64,000 nt of DNA, from NCBI RefSeq assembly GCF_900113185.1, contig NZ_FOZD01000001.1:620001-684000 (forward strand), read 5' to 3'. The notes below the pieces were generated by a model that was not told the origin of the DNA, searched no databases, and worked only from the letters and a program-made list of their open reading frames with translations. Shown here one piece after another: positions 8,479-15,590 of the stretch; position 1 is the first letter of the stretch, and each line of letters starts with the position of its first letter. The position numbers and the translations under genes were made by a program. This DNA comes from Agromyces sp. CF514. GTDB lineage: Bacteria; Actinomycetota; Actinomycetes; Actinomycetales; Microbacteriaceae.

Positions 8479-9630
8479 TCAGGCCGCGCCGACCCGCTCG
8501 AGCAGCACCATGACCTCGAAGTGCGGGGTCTGCGGGAACATGTCGAACACCCGTGCCCGCACCGGGCGCAGCGACGGCATCGCCGCGAGGTCCTTCGCGA
8601 GCGAGGCCGCGTTGCAGCTCGAGTAGAGCACGTGACGGATCTCGGATGTCTCGAGCCACCCGCTGAGATCTGCGCCGATGCCGCGCCGCGGCGGGTTCAC
8701 GACCACCAGGTCGGGGACGTCGGCCTCCGGCGCCTCGAGCGCGAAGCGCGTGGCGTCTCCGGCGGCGAAGCGCACGCGGTGGAGGGCGGCATCCGTTCGG
8801 CTGAGCTCGGCGCTCGCGACGGCCTCGACGCTCGTCTCGATGCCCGTGACCGTCGGCCCCGCGTGGGGGTCGTTACTCGCGAGGTGCAGTGCGAAGCCGC
8901 CGACGCCCGAGTAGAGGTCCCACGCCGCGGCCGGCGCCAGATCGGTGATCCAGTCGCGCGCCTCGGCGTAGAGCGCCGCCGCGATCGCCGTGTTCGTCTG
9001 GAAGAAACTCTGCGGGCGCAGGTGCATCGTCACGTCGTTCAGGCGCATCGACAGGGTCTGCGCCTCGGTCAGCACGATCTCGTGCTCGCCCTCGAGCACG
9101 GCCTTGTGCTCCGGCAGCACGTTGACGCTCACGACCCGCGTGTTCGGCAGGTCGGCGAGCAAAGTCGGCAGGTGCTTGCGGATGCGGGCCACGGGCTCGG
9201 TCGAGCGCAGCACGAACCGCACCATGAGCTCGCCGTCGGGGGACTCGGTGACGATGAGGTGCTTCAGCTCGCCCGTGCGGGTCGGCACGTCGTACGGCGT
9301 GATGCGCGCGAGCGTGATGAACCGCGAGATCGGGCCGAACGCCGCACGGTGCCCGGGCGAGCAGATGCCGCACGCCTGCAGGTCGACCCCGTGGCCGTCG
9401 GCATCGAGGATGCCGATTGTCGGCGAGTCGACCGTGCCGCCGACGACCATCTTCGCCTTGTTGCGGTAGTCGCGCTCGCCGCTCGCGACCGGCGGATGCC
9501 ACGTGCCGACGCCGAACGGCGCGAGCAGCTGCTCGGCCCTCGCCTGCTTCGCCACGACCTGCGCCGGGTACGGCTCGCCCATGAGCGAGCACGAGAGGCA
9601 TCGCCCGGCGTCGAAGTACGCGCAGTCCAC
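8479..9630 (-). CDS. rlmC: 23S rRNA (uracil-747-C5)-methyltransferase RlmC type
   Basis: This 383-residue SAM-dependent RNA m5U methyltransferase of the RumA/TrmA superfamily probably modifies U747 of 23S rRNA. The N-terminus MDCAYFDAGRCLSCSLM supplies Cys3, Cys11 and Cys14 of the [4Fe-4S] cluster, and a fourth Cys lies in the QACGICSPGH segment. The absence of a TRAM domain before the cluster fits RlmC rather than RlmD. Catalytic segments are the SAM loop WDLYSGVGGFALHLA, VVNPPRRGIG and YSSCNAASLAKD, where the Cys of SSCN is the nucleophile. The GTG start is 6 nt after a TAGCCT -10 hexamer, so the mRNA is probably leaderless. Confidence 0.92.
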   Translation of the reverse strand: MDCAYFDAGRCLSCSLMGEPYPAQVVAKQARAEQLLAPFGVGTWHPPVASGERDYRNKAKMVVGGTVDSPTIGILDADGHGVDLQACGICSPGHRAAFGPISRFITLARITPYDVPTRTGELKHLIVTESPDGELMVRFVLRSTEPVARIRKHLPTLLADLPNTRVVSVNVLPEHKAVLEGEHEIVLTEAQTLSMRLNDVTMHLRPQSFFQTNTAIAAALYAEARDWITDLAPAAAWDLYSGVGGFALHLASNDPHAGPTVTGIETSVEAVASAELSRTDAALHRVRFAAGDATRFALEAPEADVPDLVVVNPPRRGIGADLSGWLETSEIRHVLYSSCNAASLAKDLAAMPSLRPVRARVFDMFPQTPHFEVMVLLERVGAA

Positions 9631-9636
9631 GATGCA

Positions 9637-9642
9637 AGGCTA
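9637..9642 (-). promoter_or_regulatory. -10 element for leaderless rlmC
   Basis: TAGCCT on the minus strand ends 6 nt before the rlmC GTG. This places the expected transcription start at the start codon. Confidence 0.65.
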
Positions 9643-9684
9643 CGCAGTTCCGGCTGGTCGTTCGCCCCGGCACCCGCTCGCCGG

Positions 9685-9690
9685 TAGCGT
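9685..9690 (+). promoter_or_regulatory. -10 element for the leaderless membrane protein gene at 9698
   Basis: TAGCGT ends 7 nt before the ATG at 9698, and there is no ribosome binding site. This fits a leaderless transcript. Confidence 0.55.
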
Positions 9691-9697
9691 TCTCGTC

Positions 9698-10093
9698 ATG
9701 AGCGCGTGGGAGACGGTCGGGGCGATCGCCGAGGTCATCGGCTGGGTCGGCCTCGCCGTGGGGCTCGCGTGCATGCTGCTCGTCCTGCTCATCCGCATCG
9801 CCGACGGGCGGTGGCTGCCGACCGACGCACTCGTCGTCGACGGCGCGGAGGGCAGCGTCGTGCGGTGGTTCGCCGAGGGGGAGTTCCACTCGCGTCGGCT
9901 CAGCGCCGACGAGCGGCACCACGTCGCCGATCCGCAGCAGGAACCGGCGTTCTACCGCGAGCGCGAACCCGAGCACCTGCGCCTGCACGAGCCGCCCGCC
10001 GGTCGCCGGGTGCTGCGGCTGCTCGGCATCGTGTTCCTGGCGCTCGCCGTGGTCGCGGGCATCGTCGGCGTCATCGCCATGCTCGTCGCCTGA
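9698..10093 (+). CDS. Hypothetical membrane protein with two terminal transmembrane segments
   Basis: I do not recognise this 131-residue protein. It has a hydrophobic segment at about residues 10-33 (IAEVIGWVGLAVGLACMLLVLL), a polar central region rich in Arg, Glu and His (about 35-105), and a second hydrophobic segment at the C-terminus (about 106-130). Both ends are therefore membrane-anchored with a soluble loop of about 70 residues between them. The start ATG follows a -10-like hexamer by 7 nt. It is transcribed alone and converges with trkA, from which it is separated by a palindromic hairpin. Confidence 0.75.
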   Translation: MSAWETVGAIAEVIGWVGLAVGLACMLLVLLIRIADGRWLPTDALVVDGAEGSVVRWFAEGEFHSRRLSADERHHVADPQQEPAFYREREPEHLRLHEPPAGRRVLRLLGIVFLALAVVAGIVGVIAMLVA

Positions 10094-10119
10094 TCGCGCA
10101 GCAGCGTCGTCGTGCGAAC

Positions 10120-10143
10120 GGGCGGATGCCGCGGCATCCGCCC
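10120..10143. terminator. 24-bp perfect palindrome between convergent genes
   Basis: Two 12-base arms (GGGCGGATGCCG and its exact complement) meet without a loop between the convergent genes at 9698 and trkA, and touch the trkA stop codon. There is no T-tract on either strand. It is a plausible bidirectional transcription barrier and also contains the over-represented GGATGCC/GGCATCC word. Confidence 0.55.
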
Positions 10144-10811
10144 TACTCGAGTGCGGCGAACTTCTCGATGTCGCCCTCGGTGCCCGAGACGATGATGAGG
10201 TCGTGGTTGGAGACCACGGTCTGCTCGGTCGCGTAGGTGAACGGCTTGCCGGGGCTCTTCACGCCGACGACCGTCACGCGGTGCTTCGAGCGCACGCCGG
10301 ACTCGGTGAGGTTCTTGCCGCGGATCGGCTTCGGCGGGTACATCTTCACGAGCGCGAAGTCGTCGTCGAACTCGATGAAGTCGAGCATGCGGCCCGACAC
10401 CAGGTGGGCCGTGCGTTCGCCCGCCTCGCGCTCGGGATAGATCACGTGGTTCGCGCCGATGCGCTCGAGGATCTTGCCGTGCGAGGCCGAGATCGCCTTC
10501 GCCCAGATCTGGGGGATCTTCAGGTCGACGAGGTTCGCGGTGATGAGCACCGACGCCTCGACCGATGAACCGACCGCGCAGACCGCGATCGAGAAGTCCT
10601 GGGCGCCGATCTGGCGGAGCGCGTCGATCGACTTGGCGTCGGCGACGACGGCGTGCGTCACCCGCTCGGACCACTTCTGCACGAGGATCTCGTCGGTGTC
10701 GACGGCGAGCACCTCGCGGCCGAGGCGATCGAGCTGGCCGGCCGTGGCGGCGCCGAAGCGACCGAGTCCGATGACGAGCACCGGGGCGTCGTGCTTGATG
10801 CGATCAACCAA
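10143..10811 (-). CDS. trkA: TrkA/KtrA-type K+ uptake regulatory subunit
   Basis: This 222-residue cytoplasmic RCK protein gates the membrane K+ channel encoded next to it. The N-terminal Rossmann motif VLVIGLGRFGAATA (about residues 11-24) with the acidic VDTD after strand 2 indicates NAD(H)/nucleotide binding, and a C-terminal RCK_C domain spans about 140-222. Having a single RCK unit makes it KtrA-like in size rather than the doubled TrkA of E. coli. Its start overlaps the trkH end by 8 nt, so the two are co-translated. Confidence 0.92.
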   Translation of the reverse strand: MVDRIKHDAPVLVIGLGRFGAATAGQLDRLGREVLAVDTDEILVQKWSERVTHAVVADAKSIDALRQIGAQDFSIAVCAVGSSVEASVLITANLVDLKIPQIWAKAISASHGKILERIGANHVIYPEREAGERTAHLVSGRMLDFIEFDDDFALVKMYPPKPIRGKNLTESGVRSKHRVTVVGVKSPGKPFTYATEQTVVSNHDLIIVSGTEGDIEKFAALE

Positions 10812-12249
10812 CGATGGGCCTCTCTTCCGGACGCTTGAACAACTGTCGTCGCTGGCTCGCTGCGAGGGCCGCGGCGAGTGTCACTGTACCAACGCGACCC
10901 ATGAACATCGTGCCCGCCATGACGTAGACGCCCTCTGGCGGCAGGTCGGCCGTGAGCCCCGTCGAGAGGCCGCACGTCGCGAACGCCGAGATCACGTCGA
11001 ACAGCACGTTCTCGAACGGCGCCTTCGTGATCTGCAGGATGACGATCGACGACGCGGCGACGATCGTCGCACCCCAGAGCACGACGCTGACCGAGAGCCG
11101 CAGCATGTCGCGCGGGATGCGGCGGCCGAACGCCTCCATCGAGGGCGCGCCGCGCGCCTCGGCGACCGCGGCCAGGAACAGCACGGCGAGCGTCGTGACC
11201 TTGATGCCGCCGGCCGTCGAGGCCGAGCCGCCGCCGATGAACATGAGCATGCTGCTCACGAGCTGGCTCGATCCGTACAGGTCGTGCATGTTCACGGTCG
11301 CGAACCCGCCCGAACGTGTCATCGCCGACATGAAGAACGACTGGAACACCGTGGCGCCCGCGTCGAGCTGCCCGTAGGTCTTGGGGTTGCTGTGCTCGAG
11401 CAGCACGAACATGCCCGCGCCGAGCACGAAGAGGATCACGGTCGTCGTGATCGTGAGCTTGACGTGCAGGCTCCACTTGCGCGGCTGCCGCCAGGCACGC
11501 GCAAGCGCGAAGATCACGGGGAAGCCGAGGCTGCCGAGGAACACGCCGATCATGAGGAGCGACTGCATCCAGTAGTCGTGCTCGAAGGGCGCGAGCCCTC
11601 CGGGGTTCGGGTTGAATCCGGTGTTCGTGAACGCCATCGCCGAGTAGTAGAAGCTGTACCAGATGCTGTGGAAGCCGTCGTATCCCGCCGCGAGCATGCT
11701 CGGGATCATGGCGATGGCGATGGCGCCTTCGATGACGAGGGCGCTGATCGCGACCGTCGCGAGCAGCCCGCCGACCTCGCCGAGCTTGACCGCCTGGCGC
11801 TCGGCGACCGGCCCGACGTGGATGCGCGACGGGTTCGTGTCGCTCGCCGCCAGGAGCTTCGAGCGAAGCCCCAGACGCCTCGAGATGACCAGGCCGAGGA
11901 TCGAGGCGAGCGTCAGCACGCCGATGCCACCGATGTTGACGCCGATGAACACGAGAGCGTTGCCGAACGGCGACCAGTAGGTCGCCATGTCGACGGTCGC
12001 GAGACCGGTCACGCAGATCACCGAGACCGCGGTGAAGAGCGCGTCGTGAAGCGGGGCGTTGCCGGCATCGCCGGCGCGTGCGACCGGCAGCGAGAAGAGG
12101 AGCGTGAAGATCAGGATCAGGCCCGCGAAGATCACGATGGCGAATCGCGACGGCGAGTGCTTGACGAAGGAGTCGACTCCGTCGCGCAGGCGTCCGAGCC
12201 ATGACCGCTGGTCGTAGCGACCCCCGCGGCCCATCGGCTGAACGCGCAT
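10804..12249 (-). CDS. trkH: TrkH/KtrB family potassium uptake channel
   Basis: This is a 481-residue integral membrane K+ translocating subunit. The four selectivity loops are recognisable: TAVSVICVTGLAT, MAFTNTGFNPN, SAMTRSGGFATVN and SAFATCGLSTGL, each carrying the conserved Gly filter residue. The protein begins with a short basic N-terminus (MRVQPMGRGGRY). It forms a two-gene unit with trkA. With the kdp operon about 7 kb away, the region holds both a constitutive-type and an inducible K+ uptake system. The upstream region is shared with a divergent ArsR-type regulator. Confidence 0.94.
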   Translation of the reverse strand: MRVQPMGRGGRYDQRSWLGRLRDGVDSFVKHSPSRFAIVIFAGLILIFTLLFSLPVARAGDAGNAPLHDALFTAVSVICVTGLATVDMATYWSPFGNALVFIGVNIGGIGVLTLASILGLVISRRLGLRSKLLAASDTNPSRIHVGPVAERQAVKLGEVGGLLATVAISALVIEGAIAIAMIPSMLAAGYDGFHSIWYSFYYSAMAFTNTGFNPNPGGLAPFEHDYWMQSLLMIGVFLGSLGFPVIFALARAWRQPRKWSLHVKLTITTTVILFVLGAGMFVLLEHSNPKTYGQLDAGATVFQSFFMSAMTRSGGFATVNMHDLYGSSQLVSSMLMFIGGGSASTAGGIKVTTLAVLFLAAVAEARGAPSMEAFGRRIPRDMLRLSVSVVLWGATIVAASSIVILQITKAPFENVLFDVISAFATCGLSTGLTADLPPEGVYVMAGTMFMGRVGTVTLAAALAASQRRQLFKRPEERPIVG

Positions 12250-12310
12250 CGACCCCCCTCAGTGTCCTCGTCGCAACGCGTGAGTCATGGTACTCCCCGC
12301 CCGGAATGAC

Positions 12311-12316
12311 TAGCCT
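12311..12316 (+). promoter_or_regulatory. -10 element for the leaderless ArsR-type gene
   Basis: TAGCCT ends 6 nt before the ATG at 12323, and no ribosome binding site is present. Confidence 0.65.
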
Positions 12317-12322
12317 TGCACC

Positions 12323-12763
12323 ATGGCGGACATCTTCGACGTGGTGGCGGACGCGACCCGACGCGACATCCTGGCGGTCCTGCTCGAGCGCGAATCCGTC
12401 TCGCCCGAGTCGAATGGCGAGATCAGCGTCTCCGAGATCGTCGCCTCCCTCGGGCTCAGCCAGCCGACCGTCTCGAAGCACCTCAAGGTGCTGCGCGAAG
12501 CCGGCCTCGTGAGCGTGCGCGAAGAGGGCCAGCACCGCTACTACCGGCTCGACCGCGCCCCGCTCGAGACCCTCGAAGACTGGTTGATCCCGTTCACGTC
12601 GTCGGATGCCGCGGCCGACGCCGCGACGCTCGCCGGCGTCGCCGGAGCCGAGGCCGAGAACCTCCGGGCCGAGCAGCGCGCCTTCGCGTCGGCGATCGGC
12701 AAGGCGTTCGCCGAGACCGCGCACCAGGTCAGCTCGGTCGTCGCGCCCATCAAGCGCAAGTAG
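12323..12763 (+). CDS. ArsR-family winged-helix transcriptional regulator
   Basis: This 146-residue regulator has a complete ArsR-type winged helix-turn-helix: DATRRDILAVLL (helix 1-2), ISVSEIVASLGLSQPTVSKHLKVLREAGLV (recognition helix, about residues 40-68) and the wing SVREEGQHRYYRL. The second half (about 85-146) is a polar, helical region ending in a basic IKRK tail. No metal-binding Cys pair is visible, so the ligand is unknown. It is divergent from trkH with about 73 nt between them, so regulation of K+ uptake is possible but unproven. The start follows a -10 hexamer by 6 nt. Confidence 0.88.
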   Translation: MADIFDVVADATRRDILAVLLERESVSPESNGEISVSEIVASLGLSQPTVSKHLKVLREAGLVSVREEGQHRYYRLDRAPLETLEDWLIPFTSSDAAADAATLAGVAGAEAENLRAEQRAFASAIGKAFAETAHQVSSVVAPIKRK

Positions 12764-12785
12764 CTCCGAGACCCGAGACGCACAA

Positions 12786-12820
12786 CCTGGTGGTCGAGTA
12801 GCGAAGCGTATCGAGACCCA
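12786..12820 (-). repeat. REP-like element, copy 1
   Basis: A copy of the recurrent GGTCTCGATACGC...CTACTCGACCACC element, in minus orientation, lies just downstream of the ArsR gene. The short form with a single TTCGC core is present. Confidence 0.85.
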
Positions 12821-12872
12821 TCCCTGTGGACACGTCGTCACTCGGTCCGTCAGCGTTCGACATCATGTGCCG

Positions 12873-13166
12873 ATGCCGTACATGTACATCCTCGAATGCG
12901 CCGACGGGAGCTATTACGTCGGGAGCACCATCGATCTCGAGCGGCGCCTCGCGCAGCATGAGGCTGGCGACGCCGCGAATCACACCGCACGGCGGCGGCC
13001 CGTGCGGCTCGCGTACGCCGAAGAACATCTGCGGATCGACGATGCCTTCGCGCGGGAGAAGCAGGTGCAGGGCTGGGGTCGCGCGAAGCGTCAAGCCTTG
13101 ATCGAGGGCAGGTTCTCCGACCTCAACGGGCTGAGCCGAAAGCGGCCGAGGTCTGCGCGTGAGTGA
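12873..13166 (+). CDS. GIY-YIG domain protein (UPF0213/Slx1-like)
   Basis: This 97-residue single-domain GIY-YIG nuclease-fold protein has the core ILECADGSYYVGSTIDLERRLAQHEAG, containing the YYVG variant of the second motif, the conserved Arg of the helix (ERRLAQH) and an EKQVQGWGRAKRQALIEG C-terminal segment. Such stand-alone proteins are common in bacteria, and their physiological nuclease role is mostly untested. Start at the ATG 12873 or the in-frame ATG 12882; I give the first. It lies between copies of the REP-like repeat. Confidence 0.85.
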   Translation: MPYMYILECADGSYYVGSTIDLERRLAQHEAGDAANHTARRRPVRLAYAEEHLRIDDAFAREKQVQGWGRAKRQALIEGRFSDLNGLSRKRPRSARE

Positions 13167-13184
13167 GTCGCAGGGGCGGGGCGG

Positions 13185-13224
13185 GGTCTCGATACGCTCG
13201 CTGCGCTCGCTACTCGACCACCGG
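13185..13224 (+). repeat. REP-like element, copy 2 (long form)
   Basis: This is a 40-nt element in plus orientation, the long form with a CGCTGCGCTCGC core. It starts the first unit of a 56-nt tandem duplication. Confidence 0.9.
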
Positions 13225-13240
13225 GAGCAGGGCGGGGCGG

Positions 13241-13280
13241 GGTCTCGATACGCTCGCTGCGCTCGCTACTCGACCACCGG
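13241..13280 (+). repeat. REP-like element, copy 3 (tandem with copy 2)
   Basis: The sequence is identical to copy 2 and offset by 56 nt, with a G-rich spacer (GGGCGGGGC) duplicated as well. It is a recent tandem duplication. Confidence 0.9.
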
Positions 13281-13302
13281 GTTTCGGCGGATACGCGCAC
13301 AA

Positions 13303-13335
13303 CCGGGTGGTCGAGTAGCGAAGCGTATCGAGACC
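13303..13335 (-). repeat. REP-like element, copy 4 (inverted)
   Basis: A short-form copy in the opposite orientation to copies 2 and 3 ends 4 nt from the stop codon of the acetyltransferase gene. Together with copy 3 it can form a large hairpin between two convergent genes. Confidence 0.9.
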
Positions 13336-13338
13336 CGG

Positions 13339-13848
13339 TCAGCGCAGTCGCTTGATCATCTCGAGCTCGAGGCCGCCGGGCTCGAGCTCGTACGCCCGCG
13401 AGTGCCCGGTGAGGCTGAACCCGAGCTTCTCGTAGAACGCGATCGCGCGCGGGTTCTGCTCGTGCACCTCGAGGCGCAGGGCATCGCCGTGGCCGAGCGC
13501 CCACTCCTCGACTGCCTCGAGCAGCCGACGCGAGACGCCTCGCCCGTCGCCGCGGTACGCCGGGCTCACGTAGACGCCGACGAGCAGCGGGCCCGACGCG
13601 GCATCCGGAACCCATCCGCCCATGTGTCCCACCCACCGGTCGCGGTCGATCGCGACGACCGAGGTCTGCCCGGGCGTCGTGCCGCGCGCGGCCCGCATGC
13701 GCCAGACAGCCTCGGACACGCCGAGCGCGTGCTCGTACGTCTCGCCGAACGCGAGGGGCGTGTCCTGCAGCATCTCGAGGCGGAGCTCGCGAACCTGACG
13801 CCAGTCCTCTTCGCGGGTGGTGCGGATGGTGGGCTCGCGGTGGCGCAT
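13339..13848 (-). CDS. GNAT-family N-acetyltransferase
   Basis: This 169-residue GCN5-related acetyltransferase has the acetyl-CoA binding segment VYVSPAYRGDGRGVSRRLLEAVEEWA (about residues 93-118), corresponding to motif A (R-G-D-G-R-G), and the C-terminal NPRAIAFYEKLGFSLTG motif B. The N-terminus REPTIRTTREEDW is normal for the family. The acceptor substrate cannot be deduced. The ATG is 6 nt after a TAGCGT hexamer on the minus strand, suggesting a leaderless transcript. It converges on the GIY-YIG gene with the REP-like cluster between them. Confidence 0.88.
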   Translation of the reverse strand: MRHREPTIRTTREEDWRQVRELRLEMLQDTPLAFGETYEHALGVSEAVWRMRAARGTTPGQTSVVAIDRDRWVGHMGGWVPDAASGPLLVGVYVSPAYRGDGRGVSRRLLEAVEEWALGHGDALRLEVHEQNPRAIAFYEKLGFSLTGHSRAYELEPGGLELEMIKRLR

Positions 13849-13854
13849 CCCTCG

Positions 13855-13860
13855 ACGCTA
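13855..13860 (-). promoter_or_regulatory. -10 element for the leaderless GNAT gene
   Basis: TAGCGT on the minus strand ends 6 nt before the ATG at 13848. Confidence 0.55.
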
Positions 13861-13966
13861 ACGCACCGTGATCAGGGGCGCGGCGCGAATCGGCTAGACT
13901 ATCCCGAGGCTTTCTGCCTGCGGCTGCGACTCGCGCGGCCGACACGATCTTTTCTGTGAGGTTCTG

Positions 13967-14065
13967 ATGGGTTCCGTCATCAAGAAGCGCCGCAAGCGTA
14001 TGGCGAAGAAGAAGCACCGCAAGCTGCTTCGCAAGACGCGTCACCAGCGTCGCAACAAGAAGTAG
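13967..14065 (+). CDS. Small basic ribosomal protein bS22 (AURKAIP1/COX24 domain)
   Basis: This is a 32-residue, extremely basic peptide, [20 protein letters not shown] and a further 12 residues ending in RRNKK. It is the actinobacterial small-subunit protein of the AURKAIP1/COX24 family, called bS22 in mycobacterial ribosome structures, which sits near the decoding centre. The [20 protein letters not shown] core is diagnostic. It has its own transcription unit and is followed at once by an intrinsic terminator. It is too short for many gene callers. Confidence 0.93.
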   Translation: MGSVIKKRRKRMAKKKHRKLLRKTRHQRRNKK

Positions 14066-14085
14066 TCCGCTGCTTCACCGCTGAG

Positions 14086-14113
14086 AGCGTCAGGCCCCCG
14101 GCCTGGCGCTTTT
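14086..14113 (+). terminator. Intrinsic terminator of the bS22 gene
   Basis: A 10-bp stem (AGCGTCAGGC with GCCTGGCGCT, one G-T type mismatch) with a 5-nt loop is followed by TTTT, 20 nt after the bS22 stop. It is one of the few hairpins here with a real T-tract. Confidence 0.8.
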
Positions 14114-14130
14114 CGCTGTACCCGGATGCG

Positions 14131-14136
14131 TAGGCT
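14131..14136 (+). promoter_or_regulatory. -10 element for the leaderless glutaredoxin-like gene
   Basis: TAGGCT ends 6 nt before the ATG at 14143. Confidence 0.65.
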
Positions 14137-14142
14137 GGTCGC

Positions 14143-14412
14143 ATGACCCGCGACATCCACCTCACCCTCATCGGCAAGCCCGGATGCCACCTCTGCGACG
14201 ACGCGCGCGAGGTCGTGCAGGGCGTGATCGCCGAGTTCGAGGCGACGGATGCCGGTGTCGCGCCGGTGCTCGAGGAGCAGTCGATCCTCGACGACCCCGC
14301 ACTCGCCGATCGCTATGCCGAAGAGATCCCCGTGCTGCTCGTCGACGGCGAGATGCACGCGTACTGGCGCATCGACGCCGAGCGCCTGAAGCAGGCGCTG
14401 CGCGCCGGCTGA
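14143..14412 (+). CDS. Glutaredoxin-like thiol-disulfide protein
   Basis: This 89-residue thioredoxin-fold protein of the glutaredoxin-like DUF836 type carries a C-H-L-C active site (Cys15 and Cys18 in GKPGCHLCDDARE), the cis-Pro segment EEIPVLLVDGE and a C-terminal helix. It probably reduces or forms disulfides in the cytoplasm, as no signal peptide is present. It has a leaderless-type start. Confidence 0.88.
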   Translation: MTRDIHLTLIGKPGCHLCDDAREVVQGVIAEFEATDAGVAPVLEEQSILDDPALADRYAEEIPVLLVDGEMHAYWRIDAERLKQALRAG

Positions 14413-14631
14413 GCCGTTCCCCGGCGCTCTGATCGGAGCTCCGCCCCGCATCCCGCCGTGCCCGCAGGTCGCGTCCGAGCCGAGTCGGGCACCCTTGTCT
14501 TTCCCCGACCCCCGTGCAACGGTTGGATCGGCGTCGCCGGGGGGCGGCGCGTCTGCTGCAGGGAGTTCGGGAAGGCACATGGCATCCGTTCGTTGCACTG
14601 CATCGCGGTCGTCGACGAGCTCGGGTCGGCC

Positions 14632-15441
14632 ATGACGGGTTCGGCAGCGATCGATTTCGGGACGTGGTCGTTCTACGGCGACCAGACGCTCTTCGATCTC
14701 ATCGCGGCGACGACGAACGCGTTGAACGGCGCCCTCCTCGCACGTCGCCCCGACCACTTCCGGAACTTCACCTTCGTCGGCATCATCCTGATGGCCATCG
14801 TGGGCGGCATCGCAGGCGGCGTCACCCGCGACGTCATCCTCGGAGAGCCCCCCGCCGCCCTGATGAATCCGGCCTACCTCACCCTGTGCGTCGCCGCCGG
14901 GGTGCTCGGCTACGCGCTCGCGTACGGCAAGGGCCAGCTCTTCCGCGAGGGGCTCTTCCAGTTCATGACGAGCATGTCACTTCCGTGGTACGCCATCGTC
15001 GGAGCCCAGAAGTCGATCGAGGCCGGGTTCCCCGTCATCGGTGCCGTCGCCATCGGCGTGATCGGAGCCACGACGGGGCGTTTCCTCATCGACGTGATCA
15101 GCGGAGTGCCACCGAAGCAGTTCGTGCGGGGGGAGTGGTTCGTCGTGACGGCGATCATCGCCGCCGTCGTGTGGATCATCGGCGACGCCGCAGGCCTGCC
15201 GTTCTGGGCGGCCGGGCTCATCGCCTTCGCGATCGCCTTCTCGTTCCGGGTCGCCGCGCTGTACCTGGGATGGGAGGAGCCGCTCGCGGCCGAGCCGAAG
15301 GGCGTGCGCATGCATGAGGACGCACGACCCCTGCTCGGACGCAAGCTGGCCCACAGGTCGAGCGCTGAGCTCCGTTCGCTCGGCCTGGCGGTGGGCGACG
15401 ACGACGCTGAGGGCCGGAGCGCCGGGGCCGATTCGCGTTAG
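14632..15441 (+). CDS. TRIC/UPF0126 family membrane protein
   Basis: This is a 269-residue protein with about seven hydrophobic segments and two copies of the UPF0126 (TRIC) domain, each with a glycine-rich GIAGGVTRDVILGEPP or GATTGRFLIDVISGVPP motif (about residues 55-80 and 140-165). Prokaryotic TRIC proteins form trimeric cation channels, with K+ and Na+ permeation reported. The C-terminal 50 residues are a charged cytoplasmic tail. The ATG at 14632 was chosen because it begins a compact N-terminus before the first helix. There is no good ribosome binding site, so the start is moderately uncertain. The 219 nt upstream hold nothing I recognise. Confidence 0.85.
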   Translation: MTGSAAIDFGTWSFYGDQTLFDLIAATTNALNGALLARRPDHFRNFTFVGIILMAIVGGIAGGVTRDVILGEPPAALMNPAYLTLCVAAGVLGYALAYGKGQLFREGLFQFMTSMSLPWYAIVGAQKSIEAGFPVIGAVAIGVIGATTGRFLIDVISGVPPKQFVRGEWFVVTAIIAAVVWIIGDAAGLPFWAAGLIAFAIAFSFRVAALYLGWEEPLAAEPKGVRMHEDARPLLGRKLAHRSSAELRSLGLAVGDDDAEGRSAGADSR

Positions 15442-15497
15442 CAGGACGCCGGCTCGATCACGGTCGGCCTCGCGTGCTCGGCTGCGATCCCCTCGTG

Positions 15498-15528
15498 TTG
15501 TTCATTGTGACGTTCATGCGGGTATGAC
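15498..15528 (+). promoter_or_regulatory. Candidate sigma70-type promoter of the sulfatase operon
   Basis: TTGTTC at 15498-15503 and TATGAC at 15523-15528 are separated by 19 nt, a little long. The sulfatase ATG is 63 nt downstream, with a GGGGGA ribosome binding site. Confidence 0.4.
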
Positions 15529-15590
15529 AGGGTCGGAAGAGTCGTCCGCTACGGTGCGGGCGGCCTGGGCGCGACGATGGGGGATATCGG

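Noticed and set aside
13181..13336. CRISPR array at the 13.2 kb repeats
   Set aside because: Two direct copies and one inverted copy with GC-rich, non-unique spacers; the same element occurs singly elsewhere. No cas genes are present.
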